A program made the translations under genes and the position numbers. This document shows, one piece after another, positions 63,306-64,000 of a stretch of 64,000 bases of DNA (position 1 is its first letter; the number at the start of each line of letters is the position of its first letter). The stretch covers positions 4,460,501 to 4,524,500 of the forward strand of contig JAZGTH010000008.1 in NCBI GenBank assembly GCA_036877525.1, read 5' to 3'. Under the pieces are notes generated by a model. That model was given only the letters and a program-made list of their open reading frames with translations. It searched no databases and had not been told where the DNA came from. This DNA is from Chromobotia macracanthus (Eukaryota > Chordata > Actinopteri > Cypriniformes > Botiidae).

Positions 63306-64000
63306 AGATGGACCGGTCCAACAAGATGGAAAAGTCTCAGACACAGACTGCCTTACAAGTTCACTTACAAGTACAATACAGACAGTAGATACTGTGAATT
63401 CTGAGAGCAGTTTACCTCAGGCAGCTCACCTTTCACAGATTGTGAAGCCTGTTGGCCTAAAGTCCTGCAGGACAAACACTGTCCATTTCAACCTGTGGTC
63501 ACTGGGAGTGAAAAGGCTCATCTCTGTGCATTTGCTAATAAGTGAAACAGTATTGATTTCCTTGTAGACCATTTGTACAGAATCTATTGTGGGTCATTGA
63601 ATCTGTTAATGATTAGTCTATAGACCTATACCGTGTGAAATAAGACTTAAAACCCTAAAATATCTTACTAAATTGTTTTGGCCATATTTATGCATTGATT
63701 TAATTTGACGTTGACGTTTTCACTGCAAGTTTTTTGCAGTGAATCATTTTCCCCAATGCATTGTTTTTCATTGCTTTTTTTTTTCTTTTTTTTGTCAAAC
63801 TAGGTGAATGTGTATAAATTCTGACCTCTGCAGTACCTCTTTTATTAGACAATTCTGAATTATTTTAAAACTTGCAAAATCAGATTGGTATGTTTGTTTT
63901 TGAGACACTGTAGATACATTTGTTGCTATAGTAATGACTTTTGGTTTCAGTGAGAGATTAGGAAGATGTCACTTCACAGGTGTCTCTCGCACCATCACTG
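61331..64000. other. Right flank, no gene seen
   Basis: AT-rich, with no recognised exon. The short frames on both strands have no family resemblance. Confidence 0.5.
63271..63302. repeat. (CA)16 microsatellite
   Basis: An uninterrupted CA run ending in caggtag. Confidence 0.95.

Noticed and set aside
63308..63388. Short frame beginning MDRSNKMEKSQ after a CA repeat and an AG
   Set aside because: It is only 26 codons, the CA run is a poor polypyrimidine tract, and no family is recognised; it probably occurs by chance.
1..64000. CRISPR arrays, prokaryotic operons, integrated virus genes
   Set aside because: None seen: repeats are microsatellites, short tandem units or transposon debris, and all supported genes are vertebrate, nearly all with split exons.

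Overview
The window is vertebrate nuclear DNA and almost certainly teleost. It has many short, phased GT-AG exons, AT-rich introns, CA and GT microsatellites, and fish-type transposon debris: a Tc1-like element nested in an LTR, an L2-like LINE 3' end, tRNA-derived SINEs (one of the HAmo-like type seen in cyprinid fishes) and palindromic MITEs. The proteins are recognisable orthologues of human genes with fish-like divergence. There is no bacterial or viral gene system and no CRISPR array. Species cannot be fixed from sequence alone; an otophysan or cypriniform fish is my best guess.

Layout. 0.6-16.1 kb (+): mast3, 23 coding exons, open at the 5' edge. 16.8-17.8 kb (+): an intact intronless 323-codon ORF that I do not recognise. 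18.35-27.87 kb (-): abcb11, the bile salt export pump, 27 coding exons, with an untranslated first exon and a promoter near 28.2 kb carrying an inverted-repeat-1 nuclear-receptor motif. 28.5-29.6 kb: short repeats and a probable solo LTR split by a Tc1-like element. 31.0-33.4 kb (+): dhrs9. 35.1-38.2 kb (-): atp5f1b, the mitochondrial ATP synthase beta subunit. 40.8-41.3 kb (-): a two-helix membrane protein, probably tmem275. 44.8-48 kb (-): mknk1. 51.6-53.2 kb (-): mob3c. 53.2-64 kb: no supported coding gene; two possible 5' exon/promoter segments, a 251-bp MITE, microsatellites and one possible regulatory block.

The genes do not form one pathway. As I recall the human maps, abcb11-dhrs9 matches 2q31 and tmem275-mknk1-mob3c matches 1p33, while mast3 and atp5f1b have human counterparts on other chromosomes. 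The window therefore looks like a join of several ancestral gene blocks. Exon coordinates were derived by hand from splice consensus, reading phase and remembered protein families. Every junction listed keeps phase except the first coding junction of abcb11. UTR limits and promoter calls are much less certain than the coding exons.
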